From Cryomorphaceae bacterium BACL7 MAG-120322-bin74 (GTDB lineage: Bacteria; Bacteroidota; Bacteroidia; Flavobacteriales; Schleiferiaceae), in the NCBI GenBank assembly GCA_001438205.1, contig LICG01000006.1:1-64000 (forward strand): DNA of 64,000 nt. The letters are read 5' to 3'. The notes beneath the pieces are model-generated. The model was not told the DNA's origin. It worked only from the letters and a program-made list of their open reading frames with translations, and ran no database searches. A program made the position numbers and the translations under genes. Within the stretch, counting starts at the first letter, position 1; every line of letters begins with the position of its first letter. Shown piece after piece: positions 9,740 through 19,612 of this stretch.

Positions 9740-12700
9740 ATGCGTACCCTATTATTCTCTTTTTCGCGCGTTATTTTTAGCGTTTTAGCCTTCCTTTTCT
9801 TGGTGACAGCCCAGGGTCAAACGCGCTATCCTGCTTACATCGACAAGATGAATGACCCCAGCGTAAATTTTTACGATGTAGTCGATTCATTTAACGAATA
9901 TTGGGAAGGCCAAAGTGTAGAAAAAGGACGCGGCTGGAAGCAATTCAAACGCTGGGAAGCCTTTATGGAGCCCCGTGTATACCCTTCAGGCAATCGTCCA
10001 AGTCCACAGGTATTGTACCAAGGTTATACAGCTGGGGCCCAAGGCACGTCAACAGCATCCGTTGGAGGTATAGGCAATTGGAGCCTCGTTGGTCCTTTTA
10101 ATGGAAATAGCTTGGATGGAATTGGTCGGGTCAATGTCCTTGCTTTTCACCCTACCCAAACCAATGTGCTCTATGCTGGCGCACCTGCAGGTGGCCTATG
10201 GAAGTCTATCGATGATGGCCAAAATTGGAGCACTAATACCGATCTGTTGCCCAACCTTGGCGTAAGTGCCATCCTCATCGATCCCAATAATCCTTTGATC
10301 ATGTATATCGGCACGGGGGACCGTGATGCTGGTGACACCTATTCGTTGGGCGTAATGAAATCAACGGATGGTGGCTTAACATGGAATCCTACAGGTTTAA
10401 GCTTTACTCTCACCCAGTCCGCACGCATCAGCGGTATGGCCATGCACAAAGACAGTACACATCATCTGGTTGCGGCCACAAGAAGTGGTATTTACCGCAG
10501 TATAAATGCAGGTGCTTCTTGGACGATGGAACAAGGGGGGACCTTTGGCTGCTTAGTGCAGGTTCCAGGAACCAACAAATTATTTGCGGGAACACCTTCC
10601 AATGGACGTATCTGGATGTCCACCGACTTCGGGGACAATTGGACGATGATTTTGAGTGGTCTTCCTATGAATGCAGGCCGTGTCGAATTGGCCACAACCG
10701 TGGCAGACACGAACTATGTCTACGCCTTATATGGGGCCAACAACAATGGCCTATATGGCGTGTACCGCTCGACGAACGGTGGGACTACTTGGACCCAGCG
10801 TCATGGCGCTTCTCCCAACCTTTTGGATTGGAGCACCAATGGATCTGGCAGTGGTGGTCAGGCCTGGTATGACTTAACTATTGCGGTTTCTCCATTGGAC
10901 AAAGATGTCGTACTTACAGGGGGGGTGAATGTTTGGCGATCCAACAGTGGCGGTTCTAATTTTGCTTTGAGCGGTCACTGGTATGGCGGAGGCGGTGCCT
11001 CTTTTGTACATGCCGATCACCACTGGATGACCTTTAAGCCAGGGACTAATCAAGTCTATGCCGGTTGTGATGGAGGCGTGTATAAATCTTCCAACAGTGG
11101 TATGAACAATAGTTGGGTCTCTCGCAACATGGGCCTGTCTATTACGCAATACTATAAGATTGGTACATCCGAAGCAGATACAACGCTGACGATTGCTGGT
11201 GCGCAAGACAATGGAACCCATTTAAACGACAATGGGTGGGACAAAGTAGGTGGAGGAGATGGTATGGACTGCGCCATTTCTGCAGCCGATGGAACGACCA
11301 TGTACCGTTCGATTTATTACGGTGATTTTGACAAATCCACCAATGGGGGTATCACTTTTAATGCTTCCTTTAACCTTCCTCCATCAGGAACAGGCAACTG
11401 GGTAACCCCGTTCTTAGCGAGCCGAATCAACTCAAATACCCTCTACGCCGGATTTACCAAACTCTGGAAGAGTACCAATGCAGGAGGATCTTTTAGTGCC
11501 ACCAGCTCCAACAATATTCAGGGGGCCAGTAACATTGATGTGATTGCAGAGGCGCTCAGCAATCCCAATATTTTATATGTCGGCATAGATGACCGTTTAA
11601 TCCAGAGCACCGATGGTGGGGCTACTTGGAATTGGATTTCTTCCAACATTGGAAGCACTAATACCATTACAGGAATCACCGTAGACCCGACAGACGCCAA
11701 CCACGTTTGGATTTCTAAGTCTGGCTACTATTCGGGCGCAAAAGTGTACGAAACCTTTAATGCCGGAGGCGCATGGTATAACCGCAGCGGAAGCTTGCCC
11801 AATATCCCGGCCAACTGCATCATTGTTCAGCCTAACAGCAATGGGTTGGTCTATGTCGGAACGGATTTGGGTGTGTACTACCGCGATGCTTCTATGACGG
11901 ACTGGGTGCCCTTTATGCAAGGCCTGCCCAATACGGTCGTCAATGACCTAGAAATCTTGATGAATGCTGGCATTATTCGCGCTGGAACCTACGGACGTGG
12001 TGTATGGCAAAGTCCTTTGGCCACTTCCTTTATGGGTCGTCCAACTACCGATTTTGAGGCTTCATCCGAAGTGCTCTGTAACGCCACAGATACCATCACC
12101 TTATTTGACTTATCGAGCAACCTTGCGACCCATTGGGAATGGACAATCTACCCAAGCAACGCCATCTTTGTCAATGGTACGTCTCCAACTTCTCAAAATC
12201 CGGAAGTTGCTTTCAGTGCATCAGGCGCTTATACTGTTCAACTTATTTCAGGCAATGCCTTCGGAACAGACACCCTTACGCAATCCCCCTACATTCATGT
12301 AGGTGGAATCCAATCCCCTATCACAGAAGGGTTTGTTGGGGCATTGCCTGCACGCTGGGACATTATAAACCCTGACTTTGACCAAAGCTGGAGCATGAGT
12401 TCCGTGAGCAGTGATGGTGACGGGGCCAGTGCATTCTTCAACGGTTTTAACTATGGTGCCACGGGCGAAATGGATGCTTTGATCTCCCCAAGCTATGTGC
12501 TAGATAGCGCAAGCACCCTATTGTATGACCTTGCCTATCGCCCCTTAACCACCGCTGCATCGGATACCTTAGATGTCTTTATTAGCGAAGATTGCGGAAT
12601 GACCTGGACATTACTTCGTCAATATGTAGAAACCGGAAGCAACAATTTTGCCACGGGAAGTGCTATGAGTACCGCCTTTGTTCCAGGGGGTACAGATTGG

Positions 12701-14275
12701 AGAACCGACACCCTTGATCTTTCCGCCTATGTGGGTCAAGTGCGTTTCAAATTTGAAACGCACAGCGCAAATGGCAACAATATCTATTTGGATTACCTGC
12801 GTATTGAAGGCGCGAATCTTGCTGCTCCAGTAGCTGACTTCTTTAGCAATGCCAGTACCTGCGTTGGAAAGGCTACGCCATTCTATTTTGCGGGTTCTGG
12901 ACAGAATGTCACCTATGCATGGAGCTTCCCTGGCGGCAATCCTGGCACCTCATCGGCCATGAATCCAATTGTGAGTTACGCTTCATCAGGGGTTAAATCT
13001 GTTAGCCTTACTGTCACAAACCCAAGTGGAAGTAATAGCTTGACAAAAGCTAGTTCGGTCAGTGTCGTTAACCTTTCGCTCCCTTCTGTCAGTATTGCTG
13101 CAAGCAGTACGGCTATTTGTCATGGTGACACCGTCACCTTTGCAGCCACTGCGACCAATGCAGGAAGCAATCCTTTCTATACATGGAAAGTAAATGGCCA
13201 ACAGCGGGGGGGAAACAGTGCCACCCTTAATCTATTCACTTTGAACAATGGAGACAGTATCCGATGTGTCGTGACGTCCTCGGAGGATTGTGCTAGCCCG
13301 AAAGACGTTTCGTCAAGCACCTTGTTTGCCAACGTGCTCCCATTACCGGTTGTAACAGCGGGAACCTATAGTGCTGTCTGTGTCGATGGTGCGCCTGTCA
13401 ACCTTTCTGGAACGCCTTCCGGTGGCGTATTTAGCGGCATAGGGGTGAGCAATGGACAATTCCTACCTACCACGGTGGGGCAAGGAACCTATACTGTGAC
13501 CTACACCTATATGAATAGCAATGGTTGTGTGAATACCGCCACAAGTGCCATTCAGATTTTGGCGGCGCCCAATGTCTTCCTCAATTTTAATATCGACGAA
13601 GTCTGTGCTGCAGATGCTCCTTTTGCCCCCTCTGGCGGATATCCAGGCGGTGGATCGTATTATCTCGACGGTACGGCCATTACCCAAATCCAGCCTAGCA
13701 CCCTGACGCTTGGTTGGCATGAGTTGCAGTATGTGTACAACAACGCTACCTGCACGGCAGAGCGCTTAGATAGCTTTGAGGTAAAGGCCGCCCCCCCTGT
13801 TCCTACCGTCCAAGTCTTTGGAGGGGACTCGTTGTATTGCCCGCAAGCCGCAAATGGCTGGAATATTCAATGGCTGGATGCCAACTTAATTGCCATTGCA
13901 GGCGCTACACAGCCTTGGTATGTTCCGACAGCACCTGGAACTTTCTTTGCACGTCTGAAGCTTGGCCTTGGCTGCTTCCCAACCTCAAATGCTGTGACCG
14001 TAGTATCCATCGAGGAATGGGTCCCTGGCAGTCTGTATTTATCGCCAAACCCAACGCATGATTGGGTTATGCTAGAAGCAAAAGTGTCAGCTGGATCTTC
14101 CTACCGCGTCCTTTGGTTTGACGCATCAGGTGCTGTATTACTTGAGCAAGGGCATCAAGGCACAGGTGACGTAGAAGCGCTACGCTTTGATTTGCACGAC
14201 TGGCCTAACGGCGTATACACCGTTGAGTGTAGAACGACCGAAGGCACGTCGAACCAACGGGTAGTTAAATACTAA
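9740..14275 (+). CDS. Giant T9SS-secreted protein: BNR/sortilin-like propellers, PKD domains, type A sorting tail
   Basis: 1511-residue exported protein. A signal peptide covers about residues 1-26 (ends VTAQGQ). Residues about 100-770 carry repeated glycosidase/sortilin-type beta-propeller repeats with Asp-box-like motifs (KSTDGGLTW, RSTNGGTTW, QSTDGGATW). Then come a PKD-like domain (ADFEASSEVLC, near 785), a jelly-roll-like region, a second PKD domain (AWSFPGGNPG near 1070) and Ig-like repeats. The last about 75 residues form a T9SS type A sorting domain (SLYLSPNPTHDWV, then WPNGVYTVE and a terminal RVVKY). So it is secreted through the outer membrane by the gliding/Por system and probably attached to the surface or released. 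I chose ATG 9740 because the longer frame has a poor leader. Ligand unknown. Confidence 0.9.
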   Translation: MRTLLFSFSRVIFSVLAFLFLVTAQGQTRYPAYIDKMNDPSVNFYDVVDSFNEYWEGQSVEKGRGWKQFKRWEAFMEPRVYPSGNRPSPQVLYQGYTAGAQGTSTASVGGIGNWSLVGPFNGNSLDGIGRVNVLAFHPTQTNVLYAGAPAGGLWKSIDDGQNWSTNTDLLPNLGVSAILIDPNNPLIMYIGTGDRDAGDTYSLGVMKSTDGGLTWNPTGLSFTLTQSARISGMAMHKDSTHHLVAATRSGIYRSINAGASWTMEQGGTFGCLVQVPGTNKLFAGTPSNGRIWMSTDFGDNWTMILSGLPMNAGRVELATTVADTNYVYALYGANNNGLYGVYRSTNGGTTWTQRHGASPNLLDWSTNGSGSGGQAWYDLTIAVSPLDKDVVLTGGVNVWRSNSGGSNFALSGHWYGGGGASFVHADHHWMTFKPGTNQVYAGCDGGVYKSSNSGMNNSWVSRNMGLSITQYYKIGTSEADTTLTIAGAQDNGTHLNDNGWDKVGGGDGMDCAISAADGTTMYRSIYYGDFDKSTNGGITFNASFNLPPSGTGNWVTPFLASRINSNTLYAGFTKLWKSTNAGGSFSATSSNNIQGASNIDVIAEALSNPNILYVGIDDRLIQSTDGGATWNWISSNIGSTNTITGITVDPTDANHVWISKSGYYSGAKVYETFNAGGAWYNRSGSLPNIPANCIIVQPNSNGLVYVGTDLGVYYRDASMTDWVPFMQGLPNTVVNDLEILMNAGIIRAGTYGRGVWQSPLATSFMGRPTTDFEASSEVLCNATDTITLFDLSSNLATHWEWTIYPSNAIFVNGTSPTSQNPEVAFSASGAYTVQLISGNAFGTDTLTQSPYIHVGGIQSPITEGFVGALPARWDIINPDFDQSWSMSSVSSDGDGASAFFNGFNYGATGEMDALISPSYVLDSASTLLYDLAYRPLTTAASDTLDVFISEDCGMTWTLLRQYVETGSNNFATGSAMSTAFVPGGTDWRTDTLDLSAYVGQVRFKFETHSANGNNIYLDYLRIEGANLAAPVADFFSNASTCVGKATPFYFAGSGQNVTYAWSFPGGNPGTSSAMNPIVSYASSGVKSVSLTVTNPSGSNSLTKASSVSVVNLSLPSVSIAASSTAICHGDTVTFAATATNAGSNPFYTWKVNGQQRGGNSATLNLFTLNNGDSIRCVVTSSEDCASPKDVSSSTLFANVLPLPVVTAGTYSAVCVDGAPVNLSGTPSGGVFSGIGVSNGQFLPTTVGQGTYTVTYTYMNSNGCVNTATSAIQILAAPNVFLNFNIDEVCAADAPFAPSGGYPGGGSYYLDGTAITQIQPSTLTLGWHELQYVYNNATCTAERLDSFEVKAAPPVPTVQVFGGDSLYCPQAANGWNIQWLDANLIAIAGATQPWYVPTAPGTFFARLKLGLGCFPTSNAVTVVSIEEWVPGSLYLSPNPTHDWVMLEAKVSAGSSYRVLWFDASGAVLLEQGHQGTGDVEALRFDLHDWPNGVYTVECRTTEGTSNQRVVKY

Positions 14276-14300
14276 GCAGACCCGACTTCGCGTAAAAACA

Positions 14301-14333
14301 AAAGCCCCCGCAGCCATGCTTCGGGGGCTTTTT
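14301..14333. terminator. Strong bidirectional rho-independent terminator
   Basis: Ten-base stem AAAGCCCCCG (14301-14310) with CGGGGGCTTT (14322-14331) and an 11-base loop. A T run follows on the plus strand, and the minus strand also reads into TTTTGTTTTT. It serves the convergent T9SS protein and purQ genes. Confidence 0.85.
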
Positions 14334-14356
14334 CTTGTCACAATACTTTCGTGCGT

Positions 14357-15052
14357 TTATGCCGTCACCATGTGATTGAGCACACTGTGAAACAAGGCTA
14401 AGCCATCTGTATTTAATAGATTGGCATCTGCTGCACGCTCTGGGTGTGGCATCATGCCCATCACATTCCGTCCTGCATTGCAAACGCCGGCAATATTCTG
14501 CACTGCGCCATTGGGATTTGCGGCATCCGTGATAGCGCCATCCGCCTCACAATAACGGAACATCACTTGTCCTTGGTCGTTCAACGATTTTAGGGTGGCC
14601 TCATCTGCAAAGTAGCGGCCTTCTCCATGTGCGATAGGAATTTTATAGATACCGCTTTCGGGTAAATCTGCTGTCATGGGGCTCAAAGGGGATACAGGCG
14701 TCAAGTAGACATTCTTGCAAATGAACTTGTGACTGGCATTGTGGAGTAATGCACCTGGCACCAATTGGGTCTCGGTGAGAATTTGGAACCCATTACACAC
14801 ACCTAAGACATAGCCTCCTTTTGCGGCATGTTTGACCACTTCTTCCATGATCGGAGAGAAGCGGGCAATGGCCCCCGAGCGGAGATAATCACCGTAAGAA
14901 AATCCTCCAGGAAGCACGACCATATCCACACCATGTAGGTCGCGGTCTTTGTGCCAAAGTGATACGGTTTCACACCCCAAACCATCGCGCAGGGTATCAA
15001 TCATGTCTTGATCACAGTTGGATCCAGGGAAGGTGACAACGCCAAATTTCAT
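14357..15052 (-). CDS. purQ: Phosphoribosylformylglycinamidine synthase subunit I
   Basis: 231-residue glutamine amidotransferase subunit that supplies ammonia for FGAR to FGAM conversion in purine synthesis. Class I amidotransferase features are clear: PGSNCDQD at the N-terminus, the nucleophilic Cys in LGVCNGFQ near residue 84, and the His/Glu pair in MMPHPERA near 199-201. I chose ATG 15052 because a TACCTTTG promoter box lies four bases upstream, inside the longer possible frame. Having a separate PurQ implies a small PurL and PurS elsewhere, rather than the large fused FGAM synthase common in many Bacteroidota. Neither is in the window. Confidence 0.93.
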   Translation of the reverse strand: MKFGVVTFPGSNCDQDMIDTLRDGLGCETVSLWHKDRDLHGVDMVVLPGGFSYGDYLRSGAIARFSPIMEEVVKHAAKGGYVLGVCNGFQILTETQLVPGALLHNASHKFICKNVYLTPVSPLSPMTADLPESGIYKIPIAHGEGRYFADEATLKSLNDQGQVMFRYCEADGAITDAANPNGAVQNIAGVCNAGRNVMGMMPHPERAADANLLNTDGLALFHSVLNHMVTA

Positions 15053-15056
15053 GGGA

Positions 15057-15064
15057 CAAAGGTA
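15057..15064 (-). promoter_or_regulatory. -7 promoter box TACCTTTG of purQ, leaderless spacing
   Basis: On the minus strand TACCTTTG is followed by TCCC and then ATG. Exact consensus; the four-base gap places +1 at the start codon. Confidence 0.65.
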
Positions 15065-15144
15065 GCAAAGCCCGAAAGCAAATGGCACGCACAAGGATGC
15101 CTTTTACACAGGTTTATTCACCTTTTGGCTGAGGAGAATCTGCT

Positions 15145-16224
15145 TTACAAGCGACCGTTAGACTGGCCAAGTAAGTTGCATAGGCGATAGAGCAATCGAC
15201 TGCCCACGTTGGCATCCCAGTCCCCATTAGGCCCTGGCGCTACTTCATTGAGGTCTAGCCCTACCAAGGTCCGCCCCGAAGCCAAGACTTCTTCCACGAG
15301 ATAGAGGAATTCTTCGATGCCAAACCCCCCTGCAACGGGCGTTCCTGTATGCGGGCAAAGTTTTGGATCAAATCCATCAATATCCACACTGAGATAGACT
15401 TCCTTTGGCAACGCATCTACGACTTGCGCCACTTGCTGGGACCATGTCGCACCTTTGAATTGTGCTTGCTTTAGGTCCCGATCAAAGAAAACGGAAATGC
15501 GGTCCCCCAATTGGGCCATGACCGCTAATTCCTCTTCACAGTAATCACGAATGCCCACCTGAACCAACTTGGCTATGGACGGGTGTTGCATCGCATTGTA
15601 CATGATACTGGCATGGGAGTAGGTGAATCCCTCGTACGCCATACGCAAATCCATATGGGCATCCCATTGAAGAATGCCCATTCCAGGATGACGTTCGGCA
15701 AGGGTCCGTATGTAGCCCAATGGCGTACTATGGTCCCCCCCCACAAGGGCCACAAGTTGGGCTTGATCAAGGTAATGGGTGGTTTTTTGCGCCACCCACT
15801 CATTCATGAAGGCGCAGGCTGCTTCTATTTTTTCTAAGTGCTTGGCCATTTTTTGCATGGGCAAGCCTTCCGATAGCGCTTCTATGTATGCCTCCGCACG
15901 TTCGCGGTTTCGATCAGATTTGGCGGCCAATTTTGCATCTTGGGGTGCCATCCATACCCCTAGCTTCCATGCATCTTTGACCGAAGGATCGTACAAGTCT
16001 ACTTGGGAAGAGGCCTCCCGCATCGCTTCAGGGCCTTGCGCTGTGCCTGAGGCATAACTGACGGTGACTTCCCATGGAACAGGCAGTAGAATGACCTCAG
16101 CCGAATCTTCGGTATAAGGCAAACCATAGACTTGGCCTGGCGCAGCCAAGCCATTTGGATCAAAATCTTGGGCCTGCGCACGACGCTTCGCAGCGCGCTG
16201 GGCAAAATGTTCTGCACTCTTCAC
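15145..16224 (-). CDS. speB: Agmatinase / ureohydrolase family protein
   Basis: 359-residue binuclear manganese ureohydrolase. Metal-binding motifs are GGDHSTP near residue 160, DAHMDL near 187 (the family DAHxD pattern) and VDIDGFDP near 281 (DxD). The most likely reaction is agmatine to putrescine plus urea, because an arginine decarboxylase is encoded at 34515-35918. Formimidoylglutamase is the alternative. It has an N-terminal extension of about 60 residues before the core. The start is GTG at 16224, four bases after a TATTTTTG box. The purQ gene follows downstream with its own promoter, 92 bases away. Confidence 0.85.
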   Translation of the reverse strand: MKSAEHFAQRAAKRRAQAQDFDPNGLAAPGQVYGLPYTEDSAEVILLPVPWEVTVSYASGTAQGPEAMREASSQVDLYDPSVKDAWKLGVWMAPQDAKLAAKSDRNRERAEAYIEALSEGLPMQKMAKHLEKIEAACAFMNEWVAQKTTHYLDQAQLVALVGGDHSTPLGYIRTLAERHPGMGILQWDAHMDLRMAYEGFTYSHASIMYNAMQHPSIAKLVQVGIRDYCEEELAVMAQLGDRISVFFDRDLKQAQFKGATWSQQVAQVVDALPKEVYLSVDIDGFDPKLCPHTGTPVAGGFGIEEFLYLVEEVLASGRTLVGLDLNEVAPGPNGDWDANVGSRLLYRLCNLLGQSNGRL

Positions 16225-16228
16225 TAGG

Positions 16229-16236
16229 CAAAAATA
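16229..16236 (-). promoter_or_regulatory. -7 promoter box TATTTTTG, leaderless spacing before a GTG start
   Basis: TATTTTTG, then CCTA, then GTG at 16224. Exact consensus with the same four-base gap seen at other genes; it supports the GTG start. Confidence 0.55.
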
Positions 16237-16279
16237 GGGTCTAACCTCTTGCTTTGAAGTTATGGATTATAGAGGGGCG

Positions 16280-18517
16280 TTATTCCTTTCGCAGGATGGG
16301 ATACGCTCTGCGCCGAACTTCCTGTTGCGGCCCATGCCATTCTATTTCCCATAGCCACATAGGCCCCGGGGGCGGTGATGCGATGCCACAGGACCATTCC
16401 CCTTCGGAAGCAACCGTCACCCCAGATGACCATGCTGTGGCCCCTGCGCCGGATGCCTCGATCCATCGTTCTCTGAGGGTCCATGCCCCATTGCGCTGAA
16501 AGTGATAAGTCACCATGGGTCTTTCTTCGCTGCCCCATCGATGCATGATGAGTAGAACACGGCCTCCCGCCTTCGCTTGCCCCCTCGGCTGCACCCATAG
16601 GCCCGGTGAGGCAGAATCACCTGAAATGACCCAGGCATTCTGTGGACCTAGATGCCAGGACATCCCCTCTGGAGGAATGCGTCCATCCATCTGCTCCAAG
16701 GACATGCCGTCTAACACATGTCCATCGGCACGATAGAGCCAAAGTTCTGCCCTATTTTCTGCAGGAATATCCTCTTGGGCTTGCCTTATTTGGGCCGTAT
16801 TTTGATGCGGATAACGTTCCTCCGTCAAGCTTGGATCCATGCTGAATGCTTGCACTTCATTGGGGTATAAAAAACTGCCTTCAGGGGCTAGACGGCGCCA
16901 TGTATTGGGAGGATTTTGATCGCTCAAAAAGAGGGCGCCCACATCGAGCACTTCTTGACTGGCGTTGTGCCATTCCACAAAACAAGGTTCATAAGGCAGG
17001 GGGTCCGGCAATATTTCTGTGAGGTGGAGTTGGCCCTCTACAGGCAGAAGGGGCCAGCCCCACTTCATGGTGTCTAGGTCCAGGGGCTGGCCATCGCACC
17101 GGCATGTATGGGGAGGCCATAGGGTCTTTTGAGGGACCCCCGGGGCAGGGGTTGTTTTTGGCGTAAACAGGCTGCGCAAGGGCGATGGATGCGTCCAAGT
17201 TCCCTTTTCATCATGCAGAAAAGCAAGAGGGTCTATAGGGTGGGGCCAGATGACGTCCACGGCCATATCGGGGTTTGTTCTAGCCCGCAACAACGGAGGT
17301 TGGTTAGGGATATATTGCGCTGGCCCTTGGGGATATTCGCCGGGACTGGCCCCATAAAGCGACTGACTAGAGGTCCAAACGGCCGGCAAGCATGCCTGCT
17401 GCGGTGTCCTTGGTTCTAAACTATAGCCCCCAGATGCCTTGTCTTTGGGTTGATGCATTTCTTCAGTGTAGGCCAACCATCCAAAGGCCTCCTTACCGGG
17501 TGCTTCTAAAAAAAGGGTCCCATTGGCAGGCAAATCCAAGGGCAGGTGGAGACAATGAGCGGTTAAGGGTATTTCCATGGCACTGTCTCCCAGGAGGATG
17601 GGCACCATCGGTTCTAGCCATACCCGGGGCAATGCATAGGTTCGGGCATTGACATGCAAAACCCAGCCATCCACCAAGATGGGCTTCGGGCCCAGCCAGA
17701 GGGCTTCTAAAAATGGGGTTTTGGGAGAATGTCCCTGAACCAGCGGAGCGGGTTTAGCCAATATCTCTGTCCAGACCCAAAAACGGTTGCTCCTGTGGTC
17801 GCCCCCTTCAGGATTTGCTAGATCAGAAAAGTTCACCGTTAAAGGTCCTAGGTGAAATTTATCGGTACGCGTCGCCGTATAAAAGACTTCTAGCGAAAAG
17901 GTTTCCAAAAAAGGAAAGAGACTGTCCGGGCTTGATTGGACCTCTTCCCAAGCTGAACCTAGATTCCACCGCAATACATAGCACCCTGAAGCCGTTTGAC
18001 CTACCTCTAGGTCAAGTGTCACAGTCGATAGGTCAAGCAGTCCAGCTGGGGAATTGCAGAGTTGGACCTCTTCAGCGGCCCCTATTCTCCACAGCGACAA
18101 CGCATCGTCTTCTTCTCCCACACGCAGCTGTAATGTGCCTCCGTCTCCAGGGCTGTGCCACGCCATCCTGAAGGCATTGCTGCTAGAGGGATTAAACTCC
18201 ATTTCCACATGTGTTTTGGCTATCCAAGGGGGTGACATGGACAATCTTCGCTTAAGTTGACTCCGCCCCGCAGTGGGTGCCTGAAGATGAATGCCCGTCT
18301 TTGTCCAGGCAAAATCTTCCGTATCCCCTTGCACAACAAGGCTGTCCTTTGACTCCCAGGTAAGATGCGCAGAGGTCTGCCCAAAAAGGCGAAGCCCCGG
18401 AATAAAAAGAGCACAAAACAGTACTATTTGAGCAACATGCAGTCCGCCAAATAAAGGAAAAGGGGCTTTTAGCAGTTGACCTGGGTGGCTGAAGTGGTTG
18501 ATGGAGATTATGAACAT
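16280..18517 (-). CDS. Secreted protein with lamin-tail-like domain
   Basis: 745-residue protein, probably exported. A hydrophobic stretch at about residues 28-47 (IVLFCALFIPGLRLFGQ) is preceded by an unusually long lead. Residues about 495-545 read LHLTEILPDPLPYEPCFVEW with a following NASQEVLDVGALFLSD, matching the lamin-tail (LTD) pattern of Bacteroidota secreted proteins. The N-terminal third has beta-rich sequence like a laminin-G/concanavalin fold. It is very rich in Trp and Pro. I see no T9SS sorting tail: it ends AYPILRKE. The start region abuts the asd promoter and no consensus box was found for it. Function unknown; such proteins are often nucleases or adhesins, but no nuclease motif is visible. 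Confidence 0.75.
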   Translation of the reverse strand: MFIISINHFSHPGQLLKAPFPLFGGLHVAQIVLFCALFIPGLRLFGQTSAHLTWESKDSLVVQGDTEDFAWTKTGIHLQAPTAGRSQLKRRLSMSPPWIAKTHVEMEFNPSSSNAFRMAWHSPGDGGTLQLRVGEEDDALSLWRIGAAEEVQLCNSPAGLLDLSTVTLDLEVGQTASGCYVLRWNLGSAWEEVQSSPDSLFPFLETFSLEVFYTATRTDKFHLGPLTVNFSDLANPEGGDHRSNRFWVWTEILAKPAPLVQGHSPKTPFLEALWLGPKPILVDGWVLHVNARTYALPRVWLEPMVPILLGDSAMEIPLTAHCLHLPLDLPANGTLFLEAPGKEAFGWLAYTEEMHQPKDKASGGYSLEPRTPQQACLPAVWTSSQSLYGASPGEYPQGPAQYIPNQPPLLRARTNPDMAVDVIWPHPIDPLAFLHDEKGTWTHPSPLRSLFTPKTTPAPGVPQKTLWPPHTCRCDGQPLDLDTMKWGWPLLPVEGQLHLTEILPDPLPYEPCFVEWHNASQEVLDVGALFLSDQNPPNTWRRLAPEGSFLYPNEVQAFSMDPSLTEERYPHQNTAQIRQAQEDIPAENRAELWLYRADGHVLDGMSLEQMDGRIPPEGMSWHLGPQNAWVISGDSASPGLWVQPRGQAKAGGRVLLIMHRWGSEERPMVTYHFQRNGAWTLRERWIEASGAGATAWSSGVTVASEGEWSCGIASPPPGPMWLWEIEWHGPQQEVRRRAYPILRKE

Positions 18518-18526
18518 GGTCCGTGG

Positions 18527-18534
18527 TACTTTTG
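18527..18534 (+). promoter_or_regulatory. -7 promoter box TACTTTTG of asd
   Basis: Exact TAnnTTTG match 27 bases before the asd ATG at 18562. It lies ten bases from the start of the divergent lamin-tail gene. Confidence 0.6.
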
Positions 18535-18561
18535 TGCAGAATTAATGCAGTAGCAGCAGTT

Positions 18562-19560
18562 ATGCGTTTAGCCCTCGTTGGCGCCACCGGAATGGTTGGC
18601 GAAGTCATGCGTGCCGTCTTATCAGAACGGAATCTTCCGATCTCGGAATTTATTCCTGTAGCTTCTTCCAAGTCTGCAGGCCAGACCCTTATATGGAATG
18701 GCCAATCCTACACGGTAGTCACACCCGAAAAAGCTTTGGCCATGCACCCCGATGTAGCCATTTTTTCAGCGGGAGCTGAAATCTCCTTCGAATGGGCTCC
18801 GCGTTTTGCGGCAACAGGGTGCTATGTCATTGACAACTCTTCTGCATGGCGCATGGATCCGGCTGTTCCCCTAGTTGTCCCAGAAGTCAATCCCGAGACC
18901 TTAGAATTGCCTTCGCGCATTATTGCCAATCCCAATTGCTCGACCATTCAGTTGGTGATGGTCCTCAAACCCTTACACGACAAGCACCCCATTCGTCGCG
19001 TGTTGGTCACCACCTATCAAAGTGTTACCGGCACCGGTAAAGCTGCCGTGAATCAATTGGACAACGAACGCAATGGCGTAGAAGGGGCTATGGTCTATCC
19101 TTATCCCATTGATAAAAACTGCCTTCCCCATTGTGATGTCTTTTTAGACAATGCCTACACGAAGGAGGAGATGAAGTTGACACATGAGACCAAGAAAATT
19201 TTGAACGACACCAGCGTACGGGTATCGGCCACAGCTGTCCGAGTACCTGTTCAAGGTGGGCATTCCGAGGCGGTCAATATTGAATTTTTAGGTGAACGAC
19301 CCTCCATGTCAGAAGTTCGTGCCCTACTTGGCGCTTTCCCTGGAGTCATTGTCCAAGATATACCTGAGACAAAAACCTATCCCATGCCTCGCTTTGCAGA
19401 AGGAAAAGACGATGTATTTGTAGGACGTATCCGTGAAGACCACAGCCACCCGCAAGCCATGCATTGTTGGATCGTCGCCGACAACCTGCGCAAAGGTGCT
19501 GCCACCAATGCGGTGCAAATTACAGAGGAGCTGATTCGACGCAGAAAACTTCAGGCCTAA
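18562..19560 (+). CDS. asd: Aspartate-semialdehyde dehydrogenase
   Basis: 332-residue NADP-dependent enzyme making aspartate semialdehyde from aspartyl phosphate, the branch to lysine/diaminopimelate, threonine and methionine. The N-terminal Rossmann motif is GATGMVGE. The catalytic Cys lies in NPNCST at about 124-129 and the active-site His in GGHSEA near 231-236. Length is normal. ATG 18562 is chosen because it begins the Rossmann strand directly (MRLALVGATG) and because a promoter box lies 27 bases upstream, which excludes the 13-codon longer frame. Confidence 0.96.
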   Translation: MRLALVGATGMVGEVMRAVLSERNLPISEFIPVASSKSAGQTLIWNGQSYTVVTPEKALAMHPDVAIFSAGAEISFEWAPRFAATGCYVIDNSSAWRMDPAVPLVVPEVNPETLELPSRIIANPNCSTIQLVMVLKPLHDKHPIRRVLVTTYQSVTGTGKAAVNQLDNERNGVEGAMVYPYPIDKNCLPHCDVFLDNAYTKEEMKLTHETKKILNDTSVRVSATAVRVPVQGGHSEAVNIEFLGERPSMSEVRALLGAFPGVIVQDIPETKTYPMPRFAEGKDDVFVGRIREDHSHPQAMHCWIVADNLRKGAATNAVQITEELIRRRKLQA

Positions 19561-19612
19561 TTATTGTTAAACCCATGGGCGCTCTTGGCGTCTTACCTAA
19601 ATAAACCCCACT

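Noticed and set aside
9704-9740. Longer N-terminus for the T9SS protein beginning at GTG 9704
   Set aside because: Adds twelve residues before an excellent signal peptide start at ATG 9740 and has no promoter support.
15053-15094. Longer purQ reading from 15094
   Set aside because: Contains the TACCTTTG promoter box and is absent from the PurQ family N-terminus, which begins MKFGVVTFPGSNCDQD.
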